Below are positions 26,031-36,383 of a DNA stretch of 64,000 bases, piece after piece (position 1 is the stretch's first letter; each line of letters starts with the position of its first letter). A model generated the notes under the pieces. The model was given only the letters and a program-made list of their open reading frames with translations, searched no databases and was not told the origin of the DNA. Source of the DNA: Novosphingobium jiangmenense (GTDB taxonomy: Bacteria > Pseudomonadota > Alphaproteobacteria > Sphingomonadales > Sphingomonadaceae); contig NZ_JADQDC010000003.1 in the NCBI RefSeq assembly GCF_015694345.1, forward strand, positions 307,665 to 371,664. Direction: 5' to 3'. Made by a program: the position numbers and the translations under genes.

Positions 26031-26971
26031 GCCTTCTTCGTCCGGCGCGGCAACCGGCGGATCAGCGCCGAAGTATCCTCGCGCCCGTAACCCATCGCCT
26101 GCACGTCGACATAGAACTGGTCGACCAGCGCCGTCACCGGCACGCTCGCCCCCAGGTTCCGCGCTTCGTCCATGGCGAGGCCAAGGTCCTTGCGCATCCA
26201 GTCGACCGCAAAGCCGAAGTCGAACTCGTCCTTGGCCATGGTGTGGAAGCGGTTGTCCATCTGCCAGCTCTGCGCCGCCCCGCCCGAGATCGCCTCGAAC
26301 ACCTTGTCCATGTCGAGGTGGGCGATCTGGGCAAAGCGGATGGCTTCGGACAGCCCTGCCAGCGCGCCCGCAATGCACATCTGGTTGGCCATCTTCGCCG
26401 TCTGCCCGGCGCCGGATTTGCCGACATGAACCACGCGCTTGGCATAGGCGGCCAGAATCGGGCGCGCCGCATCGACCGCCTTGGCACTGCCGCCACACAT
26501 GATCGCCAGCGTCCCCGCCTCGGCGCCCGATTGACCGCCGGTTACCGGCGCATCGACGCAGAGCAGTTCCTTGTCGCGCCCCTCGACCGCGATCTGGCGG
26601 GCTATCCGCGCCGATACCGTGGTGTGATCGATATAGAGCGCGCCACGCTTGAGCGTCGAAAACACGCCGTTGGGGCTGAGCACCACGTCGGCAAGGTCAT
26701 CGTCGTTGCCGACGCAGGTGATCACCGCATCGGCCCTTTCCGCCGCTTCCGCCGGACTCGTGGCGATGCGCACGGCAAGGCCCGGGTTGGCCGCCGCCCA
26801 GGCTTCGGCCCGCGCGGTGGTGCGGTTGTAGATCGTCAGGGTGTGCCCTGCCTTGCCGAGATGCCGCGCCATCGCGCCGCCCATCACGCCAAGGCCAAGG
26901 AAGGAAACGTTTGCGGGGGCGGCGGCTGCCCCGGTCGATGCCGATGTCTGTTCGCTCATGTGCGCATTCAT
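26027..26971 (-). CDS. NAD(P)-dependent oxidoreductase, 3-hydroxyisobutyrate dehydrogenase family
   Basis: This 314-aa beta-hydroxyacid dehydrogenase has the nucleotide site FLGLGVMGGAMARHLGKAGH, the substrate-binding segment DAPVTGGQSGAEAGTLAIM and the catalytic-lysine helix GAGQTAKMANQMCIAGALAG. Substrates in the family include 3-hydroxyisobutyrate, tartronate semialdehyde and succinic semialdehyde; the exact one cannot be told. Several in-frame ATGs exist (26995, 26971, 26959), and 26971 is a compromise. It is translationally coupled to the downstream exported amidohydrolase. Confidence 0.85.
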   Translation of the reverse strand: MNAHMSEQTSASTGAAAAPANVSFLGLGVMGGAMARHLGKAGHTLTIYNRTTARAEAWAAANPGLAVRIATSPAEAAERADAVITCVGNDDDLADVVLSPNGVFSTLKRGALYIDHTTVSARIARQIAVEGRDKELLCVDAPVTGGQSGAEAGTLAIMCGGSAKAVDAARPILAAYAKRVVHVGKSGAGQTAKMANQMCIAGALAGLSEAIRFAQIAHLDMDKVFEAISGGAAQSWQMDNRFHTMAKDEFDFGFAVDWMRKDLGLAMDEARNLGASVPVTALVDQFYVDVQAMGYGREDTSALIRRLPRRTKKA

Positions 26972-27047
26972 ATCCGGTTTCACGGGCAGTGCCATAGCCT
27001 GCACACCGGCTTGCCACCGTCAGTGCACTGCACCATAGATTGCCGCG

Positions 27048-27434
27048 ATGCAGCGCTTCACCGATCTCCTCTCCCGCGTCGCCCGGTTCACCTTCTGGCC
27101 GGCACTGGCCTTCGCGCTGGTCATGGCGGTGCTGCCCAAGCCGCCCAGCCTCCCGATCGACGATCTGGGCGACAAGTTCGCCCATATGCTCGCCTTCTTC
27201 ACGCTCTCGCTGCTGGCCGGCGTCGGCTGGCCCAAAGCCTCGCTGGTGCGGGCGGCGCTGTGGCTCTCGCTGATCGGTGCCGGCATCGAAGTGGTGCAGA
27301 TGATCCCCTTCCTCCACCGCGACTCGGACTGGCGCGATTGGGTGGCAGACAGCGCCGCGATCCTCGTTGCGCTGATCCCGGTCACCGCATTGCGCATGAT
27401 TGGCGGCGTCCGCACTGAATCCGCCAAAGCTTGA
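27048..27434 (+). CDS. VanZ-like small membrane protein
   Basis: This 128-aa protein has about four hydrophobic segments and the VanZ-like core DDLGDKFAHMLAFFTLSLLAG, then GAGIEVVQMIPFLHRDSDWRDWVADSAAI. Family members lie in the inner membrane and have no settled biochemical role outside teicoplanin resistance. It is followed 37 bp later by the threonine ammonia-lyase gene on the same strand. Confidence 0.75.
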   Translation: MQRFTDLLSRVARFTFWPALAFALVMAVLPKPPSLPIDDLGDKFAHMLAFFTLSLLAGVGWPKASLVRAALWLSLIGAGIEVVQMIPFLHRDSDWRDWVADSAAILVALIPVTALRMIGGVRTESAKA

Positions 27435-27471
27435 GGTTTTCTTGGAGGCCGCTTTCCGTTAGGGCGCGGCC

Positions 27472-28722
27472 ATGGAAAACGTAGCGCTCAAGCCCGCCGA
27501 GCAGGGAGATTCCCTGCTGACCCTCGCCGATGTCCGTGCGGCGGCAGAGCGAATTTCGGGCCAGGTGGTGCGCACGCCCACGCTCTACAGCAAGACGCTC
27601 AGCAACATCACCGGCGCCGACATCTGGCTGAAGTTCGAAAACCTCCAGTTCACCGCCGCCTACAAGGAGCGCGGCGCGCTCAACGCCCTGTTGCAATTGA
27701 CCGAGGAGCAGCGTTCGCGCGGCGTGATCGCCGCTTCGGCCGGCAACCACGCTCAGGGCCTCAGCTATCACGGCACCCGTCTCGGCATGCCCGTCACCAT
27801 CGTCATGCCGCGCACCACGCCGACGGTGAAGGTGATGCAGACCGAGTCGGTCGGCGGCAAGGTCGTGCTCGAGGGCGAGACTTTCGATGAGGCCTATGCC
27901 CACGCGCGCAAGCTCGAAGGCGAACTCGGCCTGACTTTCGTCCACCCGTTCGATGATCCGCGCGTGGCCGCCGGGCAGGGCACCGTCGCGCTCGAAATGC
28001 TCGAGGATGCGCCCGAGATCGAGACGCTGGTCGTGCCCATCGGCGGCGGCGGCCTGCTGTCGGGCATGGGCACCGCCGCGCGCGGGATCAAGCCGGGCAT
28101 CGGCCTCGTCGGCGTGCAGGCGCAGCTGTTCCCGTCGATGTATGCCAGGCTCAAGCACCTCGAACTGCCCTGCGGCGGCGATACGCTGGCCGAAGGCATC
28201 GCGGTCAAGGAACCGGGCGAATTCACTTCCAAGGTCCTCGCCCGGATCGTCGATGACGTCGTGCTGGTCAGCGAAGCCGCGCTCGAAAGCGCCGTGGCCG
28301 TGCTGCTGCAGATCGAAAAGACCGTCGTCGAAGGCGCGGGCGCAGCCGGTCTTGCCGCGGTGATGACCCACAAGAAGCGTTTTGCCGGACGCAAGGTCGG
28401 CATCGTGCTGTGCGGCGGCAATATCGACACGCGCCTCCTCGCCAACGTGCTGCTGCGCGATCTTGCCCGCTCGGGCCGCCTCGGCCGCCTGCGCATCACC
28501 CTGCAGGACCGCCCCGGCGCGCTGTTCAAGGTGGTCGAGGAGTTCAACCGCCACCAGGTCAACATCCTCGAGATCTGGCACCAGCGCATCTTCACCTCGC
28601 TCCCGGCCAAGGGCCTGACCGCGGAAATCGAGTGCGAGGCGCGCGATCGCGAACAGATCGACCGCCTCGTCGCGGGCCTGCGCGCCAAGGGTTACGATCT
28701 CGAACAGGTCGAGATCGGCTGA
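27472..28722 (+). CDS. ilvA: Threonine ammonia-lyase
   Basis: This 416-aa PLP enzyme deaminates threonine to 2-oxobutyrate, the entry to isoleucine synthesis. The PLP lysine is in FTAAYKERGALNALL and the phosphate loop is VPIGGGGLLSGMG. A C-terminal ACT-like domain (about 335-416) starts at GRLRITLQDRPGALFKVVEE. The single short regulatory domain resembles the shorter bacterial form, so it could be biosynthetic or catabolic. No ilv genes adjoin it. Confidence 0.93.
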   Translation: MENVALKPAEQGDSLLTLADVRAAAERISGQVVRTPTLYSKTLSNITGADIWLKFENLQFTAAYKERGALNALLQLTEEQRSRGVIAASAGNHAQGLSYHGTRLGMPVTIVMPRTTPTVKVMQTESVGGKVVLEGETFDEAYAHARKLEGELGLTFVHPFDDPRVAAGQGTVALEMLEDAPEIETLVVPIGGGGLLSGMGTAARGIKPGIGLVGVQAQLFPSMYARLKHLELPCGGDTLAEGIAVKEPGEFTSKVLARIVDDVVLVSEAALESAVAVLLQIEKTVVEGAGAAGLAAVMTHKKRFAGRKVGIVLCGGNIDTRLLANVLLRDLARSGRLGRLRITLQDRPGALFKVVEEFNRHQVNILEIWHQRIFTSLPAKGLTAEIECEARDREQIDRLVAGLRAKGYDLEQVEIG

Positions 28723-28794
28723 CCCGGCGGGCCGTCCGGGGCGTTAACTTTTGGGAGGAGGCCTGTCCTGTCGGGGGACTCGCCGCCTCGCCGG

Positions 28795-28839
28795 TGCACA
28801 AATCGCCATTCCGGTGGGGAAATGGCGCGATTTTGTGCA
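28795..28839. repeat. Imperfect inverted repeat between ilvA and bpt
   Basis: TGCACAAATCGCCATT is answered by AATGGCGCGATTTTGTGCA across a 10-base loop, giving a stem with a small bulge. No T run follows, so it is not a clear terminator. It lies 98 bp before the bpt start and could be an operator, a REP-like relic or an RNA hairpin. Confidence 0.45.
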
Positions 28840-28936
28840 GGACAACGTAGTTAATGGGCTTTTACGATTGCTTCCGGTGGGGCATGTTTGTTGCTGACAC
28901 GCCGGATAGCTCGGCGTCAGGAGCCGATGCCTCGCC

Positions 28937-29803
28937 GTGACCGCGCCCGTCCGTTTCCCGCGCTTCTTCGTGACCAGCCCGGCGCCGTGCCCCTATCTCC
29001 CGGGCCGGAGCGAGCGGAAGGTGTTCACCGAGCTCAAGGGCGGCAACGCCGATGAGCTGAACGACGCGCTCAGCCGCATCGGTTTCCGCCGCAGTCAGAC
29101 CGTGGCCTATCGCCCCAGCTGCATCGAGTGCTCGGCCTGTGTCTCGGTCCGCGTCGTCGCCGAAGCCTTCCAGGCCTCCTCCACGCAAAAGCGCATCTGG
29201 AAGCGCAATCGCGATCTTGTCGTAAGTGTCTGCAAACCTTGGTCCACGCCGGAACAGTTCGAGCTGTTGCAGCGTTATCTCGCCGTGCGTCACCCGGGCG
29301 GGGGGATGGCTGCCATGGACGAGATGGACTTCGCGGACATGGTGGAACACACCCCGGTCAAGAGTTACGTCATCGAATACAGGGAGCCGACCACGGACGG
29401 TTCGCAGGGCAGACTGGTAGGGGCCTGTCTGACCGACGAGCAGGGCGATGGTCTGTCGATGATCTACAGTTTCTACGATCCACAACACGAGACGCGGTCC
29501 GGGCTTGGCACTTTCATCATCCTCGACCATATCCAGCGAGCAGGGCAGGTCGGCCTGCCCTATGTGTATCTCGGCTACTGGGTCGAAGGGTCCGAGCGCA
29601 TGCAATACAAGGTGCGCTTCCGCCCCATGGAGAAACTGGGCCGCGATGGCTGGGAACGGTTCGAACCTGCTGAACAGGCCAGCGCCATCGAGCGGGCCGT
29701 CGTCGCACGGCAGCGGGCCGAGGCCGAACCAGCTCGCGCTGGCATCGAAGGCAGTCTCAAGGACGGCGTCCACGGCGCGCAAGGGCGCTACGCCCACACC
29801 TGA
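28937..29803 (+). CDS. bpt: Aspartate/glutamate leucyltransferase
   Basis: This 288-aa enzyme transfers Leu from Leu-tRNA to N-terminal Asp or Glu of proteins, marking them for ClpAP through the N-end rule. The ATE/Bpt N-terminal domain shows [17 protein letters not shown] and the CxxC-containing [14 protein letters not shown]. The C-terminal domain has [20 protein letters not shown] and [14 protein letters not shown]. The start is GTG at 28937. Its 3' end overlaps the probable start region of tamA by about 65 bp. Confidence 0.92.
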   Translation: MTAPVRFPRFFVTSPAPCPYLPGRSERKVFTELKGGNADELNDALSRIGFRRSQTVAYRPSCIECSACVSVRVVAEAFQASSTQKRIWKRNRDLVVSVCKPWSTPEQFELLQRYLAVRHPGGGMAAMDEMDFADMVEHTPVKSYVIEYREPTTDGSQGRLVGACLTDEQGDGLSMIYSFYDPQHETRSGLGTFIILDHIQRAGQVGLPYVYLGYWVEGSERMQYKVRFRPMEKLGRDGWERFEPAEQASAIERAVVARQRAEAEPARAGIEGSLKDGVHGAQGRYAHT

Positions 29804-32003
29804 TCTCCCGCTTGCCCGCATCCTTGCGGCCGTGCTGATGCTGGCCCTGCCGATGCAGGCTTTCGCCCAGTCGAAGCAGGCCGATCAGGAACTCGAAGCC
29901 CTGATCCCCGATTCGGCGCTCGACAATGCCGATGCCTGGGCGCTCGATACCGAAGCTGCCCGCACCGGCGCACCACCTGCCTCCGTGATCGAACAGATCG
30001 AGGCCGATACCGCCATGCCGGACCTTCCGGGCATGACCATCCCGTGGCCGGACGGGAGCGAGATCCCCGATATCCAGCCGCTCTCGCCCGACCCCGATAT
30101 CGATGTGGCCGAACAGTCGACCGATGCTGCGGTCGAGGCTCTGCCAGGTCAGGAAGACGCCGACGCCCCCGCCAATGTCCGCCTCGCCGATGCCGATGTC
30201 TCGCGCGTCGGCAAGCAGGTCGAAGTGGCCTTCCCGACGGGCAAGGACGCCATCGCCGAACAGGGCGACATCGTCAGTCGCTTCTCCGGCCTGTCCAGCC
30301 TCAAGACCTTCGACGACGACGAGGACAACCTCGCCCAGATCGTCCGCCGCGCCCGCACCGACCGCGAAACGCTGGCCCAGGTCATGCGCGTCTACGGCTA
30401 TTACGACGCCCAGATCTACCAGACCCTCGGCGGATTGGGCGACCGTGCCGAAGGCGACGCCACCGGCCCCATCGACGTCGAGAAGGTCGTCGTGCGCTTC
30501 GATGTCCAGCCGGGGCCACAGTACAAGGTCGGCCAGATCGCGCTGGGCGATCTCGCCGCCACCGGCCCGGACTACGAAACCCTGCGCGGCGCGTTCAAGC
30601 TCAAGCCGGGCGATGCCATCAACGGCGACCGCATCGTTGCCGAGCGTCTCTCGCTCCAGACCGCGCTGGGCGAAACCGGCTATGCCTTTGCCAAGGTCGG
30701 CGATCCCGATCTGCTGATCGATCACGAGCGCCGCGAAGGCGATCTCACGGTGCCGGTCACACCCGGCGGCGTCTACCGGTTCGGCCAGATCAACTCCTCG
30801 CGCGATCGTTTCCTCAGCGCAAAGCACCTCCAGCGCATCGCCCGCTTCGATCCGGGTGACCGCTTCAAGCGCTCCGAGGTTGACGACCTGCGTCAGGCGA
30901 TCCTTGCCACCGGTCTTGTCTCGTCGCTCACCGTCGAGGCGCGTGAAGTCGCCCCGCCATCGGGCCAGGCACCCGGCACCGTCGATGTCGACGTCACGCT
31001 CACCCCCGCACCGGTCCGCACCATCGCCGGTCTGATCGGCTATTCCAGTGGCGAAGGCTTCCGCGTTGAAGCCAGCTGGGAGCACCGCAACTTCTTCCCG
31101 CCCGAAGGCATGATCCGCGTCCGCGGCGTCGCGGGTACGCAGGAACAGCTCGCCGGGCTCACCTTCCGCCGCAACAACTTCATGACGCGCGACCTCGTGC
31201 TCAACGCCGATCTCTATGCCCGCAACCAGACGAGCAGCGCCTTCGAGGCGCGCACCGTGTCCTTCACCGCCGGCATCGAACGCCAGCAGACGCTCCTGTT
31301 CCAGAAGCCGTGGGTGTTCTCCGCAGGCGTTGAAATCCTCGCCACTGGCGAACGCGATGCCGCCGCGATCCTTGCCCGCCAGCCGCGCAAGACCTACTTC
31401 ATCGGCGCCCTGCCGATGCGCGCCGCCTACGATGGCAGCGACGACCTGCTCGATCCCACGCGCGGCTTCCGCGTGGGCTTGCGCGTCTCGCCCGAAGTCT
31501 CGGTGCAGAACGGCGTCCGGTCGAGCTATGGCAAGGCCCAGCTCGATGCCAGCTACTATCAGCCGATGGGCGAGAAGCTGGTCGTGGCGGGGCGCGTCCG
31601 CTTCGGCACGATCATCGGCACCGACATCACCAACATCGCGCCCTCGCGCCGGTTCTACGCAGGCGGGGGCGGCTCGGTGCGTGGCTACGGCTACCAGCTG
31701 ATCGGCCCGCGTGACACGGCGGGCGAACCCAGCGGCGGCCGCGCGCTCAGCGAATTCTCGCTCGAAGCCCGCGTCAAGACCGGCCTGCTCGGCGGCGCGG
31801 TCAGCCTCGTGCCCTTCATCGATGCCGGGGCGGTCGATACCACCACCACCCCGCGCCTGCGCGACCTGAAGATCGGTGCCGGCATCGGTCTGCGCTACCA
31901 GACCAACTTCGGCCCGATCCGCATAGACCTCGGCACCCCGCTCAACCCGTCGAAGGGCGACAGCCGCATCGGCGTCTACGTCGCGCTGGGTCAGGCCTTC
32001 TGA
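29739..32003 (+). CDS. tamA: Omp85-family outer-membrane protein TamA
   Basis: This roughly 755-aa BamA/TamA-type protein has an exported N-terminus ([19 protein letters not shown]), an acidic spacer, POTRA domains and a C-terminal 16-strand-type barrel. The barrel has the Omp85 stretches [18 protein letters not shown] and [17 protein letters not shown], and the last residue is Phe. TamA with TamB moves lipids or proteins to the outer membrane. The start is unsure: GTG 29832 and ATG 29838 fall inside the signal peptide, and upstream only CTG 29739 or ATG 29646 stay in frame. The CTG is used provisionally. The stop overlaps the tamB start. Confidence 0.85.
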   Translation: MASKAVSRTASTARKGATPTPDLPLARILAAVLMLALPMQAFAQSKQADQELEALIPDSALDNADAWALDTEAARTGAPPASVIEQIEADTAMPDLPGMTIPWPDGSEIPDIQPLSPDPDIDVAEQSTDAAVEALPGQEDADAPANVRLADADVSRVGKQVEVAFPTGKDAIAEQGDIVSRFSGLSSLKTFDDDEDNLAQIVRRARTDRETLAQVMRVYGYYDAQIYQTLGGLGDRAEGDATGPIDVEKVVVRFDVQPGPQYKVGQIALGDLAATGPDYETLRGAFKLKPGDAINGDRIVAERLSLQTALGETGYAFAKVGDPDLLIDHERREGDLTVPVTPGGVYRFGQINSSRDRFLSAKHLQRIARFDPGDRFKRSEVDDLRQAILATGLVSSLTVEAREVAPPSGQAPGTVDVDVTLTPAPVRTIAGLIGYSSGEGFRVEASWEHRNFFPPEGMIRVRGVAGTQEQLAGLTFRRNNFMTRDLVLNADLYARNQTSSAFEARTVSFTAGIERQQTLLFQKPWVFSAGVEILATGERDAAAILARQPRKTYFIGALPMRAAYDGSDDLLDPTRGFRVGLRVSPEVSVQNGVRSSYGKAQLDASYYQPMGEKLVVAGRVRFGTIIGTDITNIAPSRRFYAGGGGSVRGYGYQLIGPRDTAGEPSGGRALSEFSLEARVKTGLLGGAVSLVPFIDAGAVDTTTTPRLRDLKIGAGIGLRYQTNFGPIRIDLGTPLNPSKGDSRIGVYVALGQAF

Positions 32004-35000
32004 TGGCGGACGAAGCGATCCCGGCCCCGACGCCCGAGGTGCCACAGCGCTCGCGCCGCAGCCGCTTCGTGCGCGGCTTTGCCCGGAGGCTGGCGATCCT
32101 CTTCGCGGCCGGCATCGCGCTGGTCCTCGCTGCGCTCGTCATTCTCGATTCCTCGCTCGGCCACCGCCTCGTCGCAGACCGCATCGCCGCGATCACTCCC
32201 GGCTCGGGCCTGCGCATCGAGATCGGCCGCATCGACGGCTCGGTCTACGGCGCGGCCAAGTTGCGCGATATCCGCGTCAGCGATCCCGAAGGCGTGTTCC
32301 TCACCATCCCGGAGGCCGAGCTCGATTGGCGCCCGCTCGCCTGGCTCAAGACCGGGCTCGACGTGCGCCTGCTCGCGCTGCACCGCGGCGTCCTGCGCCG
32401 CGCCCCGGCGTTGCGCCCCAGCGAAGATCCCAACGCCCCGATCCTCCCCGATTTCGACATCCGCATCGACAAGCTGGTGATCGACAACCTCACCGTCTCA
32501 CCCGCCATGGCCGGTCAGAAGCGCCGGGTCGATGTCATCGCCAAGGCCGACATTCGCGGCGGCCACGCCATCGTCGACGTCAACGGCAAGGTCGCGGGCG
32601 ACAATGTCGTGTTCCGTCTCGACAGCGAACCGGATCGCAACAAGTTCGACCTCGCGCTGCTCTATGACGCCCCGCGCGATGGCATGATGGCGAAGATGCT
32701 CGGCGCCGACGGCGATATCCGCGCCCGCGTCGGCGGCAAGGGCGGCTGGACCCGCTGGGACGGCGTCGCCTATGCCACCATCGGCGACCAAAAGCTCGCC
32801 GCCTTCCAACTCGCCAATCGCGCCGGGGCCTACAGCCTCGGCGGTCAGGTCTGGCCGGGCAAGATGCTGAAAGGCACGGCAGGGCAAGCCGTCGGCCAGA
32901 CGCTCTCGCTGCTCTATGACGGCACCTTTGCCGACAATGCCTTCGACGGCACCGTCCGCGCCGCAGGCGATGCCTTCAAGGTCCGCGCCCAGGGCAAGTT
33001 CGATCTCGCCAACAACGAGACCGAGGCGCTCAAGGTCCGCGCCCTGATTCTCAAGCCCGAAAAGCTGATCTCCACCCCGCAACTGTCGGGCGTCGCCATC
33101 GACGCCACGCTCGACGGCGAGTTCTCCGACCTCTCGATCGAACATCAGGTCGCCGTCCAGCGCCTCAAGCTCGGCACATTGGACGCGCAAGGCCTGCGCA
33201 CTTCCGGCACCGCCACGTGGGACGGCAAGCGCTTCGTCCTCCCGCTCAACGTCACCGCGCAACGCGTCGTCACCGGCAACGAGATGATAGATCCGCGCTT
33301 CCCCGGCGCACGCATCACCGGCGATCTGGCCTTCGCGGGCAACCGCCTGACCTCTGACAATCTCGCGCTGACCATGAAGGGTCTCGGCGCCCGCCTCGCA
33401 CTCAGCGGCGACATGGCGCGCGGCGGCTATGCCCTTGCAGGTCCTGTGGTCGCGCGCGGCTTTGCCATCCAGAACCTCGGCGCGGTCGATGGCACCGCCA
33501 AGATCCTGTTCAAGATCGGCAACGGCGTGCCGTGGACGCTGCAGGCCAACCTCGCCGGGCGCATGACGCGCATCGACAACGCCACGCTGCAGACGCTGAC
33601 CGGCGGCAACGTGCGCTTCACCGGCGGCCTCGCCTTGGGCGAGCGCATTCCCGTCACCTTCCGCAAGGCGAAGATCACCTCCGCCAAGCTGCAGATGGCC
33701 CTGGACGGCAAGGTCCTCCCCGGCGGCGCGGCCTCGCTCACCGGCAGCGGTCGCCATGCCGATTATGGCGCCTTCACCGTCGAAGCGGCCATGACCAGTG
33801 ACGGCCCCAACGCGGTCCTCGTCTCCGCCAGCCCGCTCCCGGCGGCAGGCCTGAAGGACGTCCGCGTCGCCCTCTCGCCCATCGCCGATGGCTTCAGGAT
33901 CGAGACGGCGGGCGATTCCACGCTCGGCCCGTTCAACGGCACGCTCGGCCTGTTCATGCCGCCGGGCCAGGCCACGCGCATCGACATCCAGCAGTTCCGC
34001 GTCTGGCAGACCGACGTGACGGGCGGCGTCACGCTCGGCAAGGATGGCGTCGCGGGCCAGATCGCCCTTGCCGGCGGCGGACTCAACGGCACCGTGCAGC
34101 TCAGCCCCCGCGAAGGCGGGCAGGGCTTCGATGCCAATGTAACGGCGCGCAATGCCCGCTTCGGCGGCGCGCGGCCCCTGTCGATCGGCAATGCCAAGCT
34201 CGATGCCACCGGGCTGATCAAGGACGGCCACTCGACCATCGAAGGCACCCTGCTTGCCGAAGGCATCGGCATGGGCAAGGTTTTCGTCGGCAAGCTCGCC
34301 GCCTCGGCCTATCTGCAGGACGGCAGCGGCTCGGTCACCGCCTCGGTCTCGGGCCGCAGAGGCACGCGCTTCGCCCTGCAGGGCACCGCCGCCTTCTCGC
34401 CCGACCAGATCGTCACCTATGTCTCGGGCGAATATGCGGGCCGTCAGGTGTCGATGCCCCGCCGCGCGATCCTCACGCGCGAGGGCGAGGGCTGGCGCCT
34501 GTCGCCCACCCAGATCGGTTTCGGTCGCGGCATCCTCATCGCCGAAGGCCACGTCCTCGGCGGGCCGACGCAACTGAAGCTGATGCTTTCGCGCATGCCG
34601 CTTTCCGTGGTCGACATCGTCGTCGCCGACCTCGGCCTCGGCGGCGTCGCTTCCGGCATCGTCGAATACAACAACGACGGGCAGGGCGCCCCCTCGGGCA
34701 ACGCCGCCCTGATGGTGCGCGGCCTGTCGCGCTCCGGCCTCGTCCTCACCTCGCGCCCGGTCGACGTCGCGCTCGTCGCCCGGCTCGATCCCGAGACCTT
34801 GCAGATGCGCACCGTGATCCGCGAAGGCAGCGACATTCGCGGCCGCTTGCAGGCGGTGGTCAGCGGCCTCCCGCGCGGCGGCGGCTTCATGGACCGGCTC
34901 GAGGCGGGCAGGCTCGCCGGACAGCTGCGCTATTCCGGCCCCGCCGAATCGCTGTGGCGTCTGTCCGGCGTCGAGATCTTCGACCTCACCGGCCCCCTCG

Positions 35001-36196
35001 GCGTGCGCGCCGACATCTCCGGCTCGATTACCGCCCCCGTCCTGCAAGGCGTGCTCGCCTCCAAGGGCCTGCGCGTCCAGAGCACGCTCACCGGCACCGA
35101 TATCCGCCAGGTCGAGATGGCCGGAACCTTCACCGATTCCCGTCTGCAACTGGCGCGCTTCTCGGGCGTCACCACCAACGGTGGCCGGGTCAGCGGCAGC
35201 GGCACCATCGGCCTTGCCGAACTGTCCGAGCACGGCCCGACGATCGACCTCAAGCTCTCCGCCCAGAATGCCCAGCTGATCTCGCGCGACGACATGGCCG
35301 CCACCGTGACCGGCCCCTTGCGCATCGTCAGCAACGGCATCGGCGGTACCATTGCCGGTCGCGTGCGGATCGAACGCGCCCGCTGGGCCTTGGGCCGCGC
35401 CAGTGCCGTGCAGGAACTCCCCGTCATCGCCACGCGCGAAGTCAACGCCCCCGCCGACGCCGCCCCGCCAATGGTTGCCGCCGCCCCATGGCGCTTCCTG
35501 ATCGACGCCGCCGGGGCCAATCGCATCGACGTGCGCGGGCTCGGCCTGGAAAGCGAATGGGGCGCCGACATCCGCCTGCGCGGCACCACCGCTGCTCCGC
35601 AGATCATCGGCACCGCCGATCTGGTGCGCGGCGGTTATGAATTCGCTGGAAAGCGCTTCGAGCTCACGCGCGGGCGCATCCGCTTCACCGGCGAAGTCCC
35701 GGTCGATCCGCAGCTCGATATCGTCGCGGAGGGCGATGCCAACAATATCAACGCCAAGATCTCGATCACCGGCACCGGCAACAAGCCGATCATCGCCTTC
35801 TCCTCCACGCCGTCGCTGCCGGAAGAGGAACTGCTCAGCCGCATCCTGTTCGGCAGCTCGATCTCGCAGATTTCCGCGCCCGAAGCGGTGCAACTGGCCT
35901 CCGCGCTGGCCAGCTTGCGCGGCGGTGGCGGACTCGATCCGATCAACAAGCTGCGCGCCGCCATCGGCCTTGATCGCCTGCGCATCGTCGGCGCCGATCC
36001 CACCGTCGGCTCGGGCACCAGCATCGCGGTCGGCAAGTACATCGGCCGCCGCTTCTTCGTCGAGCTGGTAACGGACGGCGCGGGCTACAACGCCACCTCG
36101 GTCGAATTCCGCATCACCCGCTGGCTCGCCCTGCTCGGCACGATGTCGACTATCGGCGATGAAAGCATCAACCTCAAGGCGAGCAAGGACTACTGA
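32003..36196 (+). CDS. tamB: Translocation/assembly module protein TamB
   Basis: This 1397-aa AsmA-like bridge protein spans the periplasm. One N-terminal membrane helix (LAILFAAGIALVLAALVILD) anchors it. The long middle consists of repetitive beta-strands. The C-terminal TamB (DUF490) domain occupies roughly the last 350 residues, with RGGYEFAGKRFELTRGRIRF, STPSLPEEELLSRILFGSSI and SVEFRITRWLALLGTMS. It partners TamA, to which it is coupled by TGATG. A very long open frame on the opposite strand is a composition artefact. Confidence 0.93.
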   Translation: MADEAIPAPTPEVPQRSRRSRFVRGFARRLAILFAAGIALVLAALVILDSSLGHRLVADRIAAITPGSGLRIEIGRIDGSVYGAAKLRDIRVSDPEGVFLTIPEAELDWRPLAWLKTGLDVRLLALHRGVLRRAPALRPSEDPNAPILPDFDIRIDKLVIDNLTVSPAMAGQKRRVDVIAKADIRGGHAIVDVNGKVAGDNVVFRLDSEPDRNKFDLALLYDAPRDGMMAKMLGADGDIRARVGGKGGWTRWDGVAYATIGDQKLAAFQLANRAGAYSLGGQVWPGKMLKGTAGQAVGQTLSLLYDGTFADNAFDGTVRAAGDAFKVRAQGKFDLANNETEALKVRALILKPEKLISTPQLSGVAIDATLDGEFSDLSIEHQVAVQRLKLGTLDAQGLRTSGTATWDGKRFVLPLNVTAQRVVTGNEMIDPRFPGARITGDLAFAGNRLTSDNLALTMKGLGARLALSGDMARGGYALAGPVVARGFAIQNLGAVDGTAKILFKIGNGVPWTLQANLAGRMTRIDNATLQTLTGGNVRFTGGLALGERIPVTFRKAKITSAKLQMALDGKVLPGGAASLTGSGRHADYGAFTVEAAMTSDGPNAVLVSASPLPAAGLKDVRVALSPIADGFRIETAGDSTLGPFNGTLGLFMPPGQATRIDIQQFRVWQTDVTGGVTLGKDGVAGQIALAGGGLNGTVQLSPREGGQGFDANVTARNARFGGARPLSIGNAKLDATGLIKDGHSTIEGTLLAEGIGMGKVFVGKLAASAYLQDGSGSVTASVSGRRGTRFALQGTAAFSPDQIVTYVSGEYAGRQVSMPRRAILTREGEGWRLSPTQIGFGRGILIAEGHVLGGPTQLKLMLSRMPLSVVDIVVADLGLGGVASGIVEYNNDGQGAPSGNAALMVRGLSRSGLVLTSRPVDVALVARLDPETLQMRTVIREGSDIRGRLQAVVSGLPRGGGFMDRLEAGRLAGQLRYSGPAESLWRLSGVEIFDLTGPLGVRADISGSITAPVLQGVLASKGLRVQSTLTGTDIRQVEMAGTFTDSRLQLARFSGVTTNGGRVSGSGTIGLAELSEHGPTIDLKLSAQNAQLISRDDMAATVTGPLRIVSNGIGGTIAGRVRIERARWALGRASAVQELPVIATREVNAPADAAPPMVAAAPWRFLIDAAGANRIDVRGLGLESEWGADIRLRGTTAAPQIIGTADLVRGGYEFAGKRFELTRGRIRFTGEVPVDPQLDIVAEGDANNINAKISITGTGNKPIIAFSSTPSLPEEELLSRILFGSSISQISAPEAVQLASALASLRGGGGLDPINKLRAAIGLDRLRIVGADPTVGSGTSIAVGKYIGRRFFVELVTDGAGYNATSVEFRITRWLALLGTMSTIGDESINLKASKDY

Positions 36197-36213
36197 CGGG
36201 CCTACGGGCATGC

Positions 36214-36301
36214 TTCGTCATTGCGAGGAGCGCAGCGACGAAGCAATCCAGGGCGGTGCTGCGCCTGTTCTCGATTGCTTCGCTACGCTCGCAATGACGA
36301 A
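36214..36301. repeat. REP-like palindromic element, copy 1
   Basis: The element starts TTCGTCATTGCGAG and ends CTCGCAATGACGAA, with internal GAAGCAATCCAG and GATTGCTTCG as a second inverted pair. It forms a long imperfect hairpin. Two further copies lie near 41.96 and 44.3 kb. Elements of this kind occur in many alphaproteobacterial intergenic regions. Confidence 0.88.
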
Positions 36302-36333
36302 TCCGGCGGCATCGGCACAGCGTTCCATGACGA

Positions 36334-36361
36334 AAGGGGCCACTCTCGCGAGCAGCCCCTT
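36334..36361 (-). terminator. Hairpin terminator after the aldehyde dehydrogenase gene
   Basis: AAGGGGC and GCCCCTT arms flank an inner CTCGCGAG palindrome, 22 bp past the stop of the minus-strand gene. The T run on the minus strand is short (TTTC), so strength is uncertain. Confidence 0.55.
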
Positions 36362-36383
36362 CACCTTCAAGCCTTGGCCGAAA

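Noticed and set aside
29757..32045. 762-aa open frame on the minus strand
   Set aside because: Antisense shadow of tamA; no recognisable domain or start signal.
32498..36211. 1237-aa open frame on the minus strand
   Set aside because: It is antisense to tamB in a GC-rich region where codon bias opens the opposite frame; the translation has no family features and tamB itself is clear.
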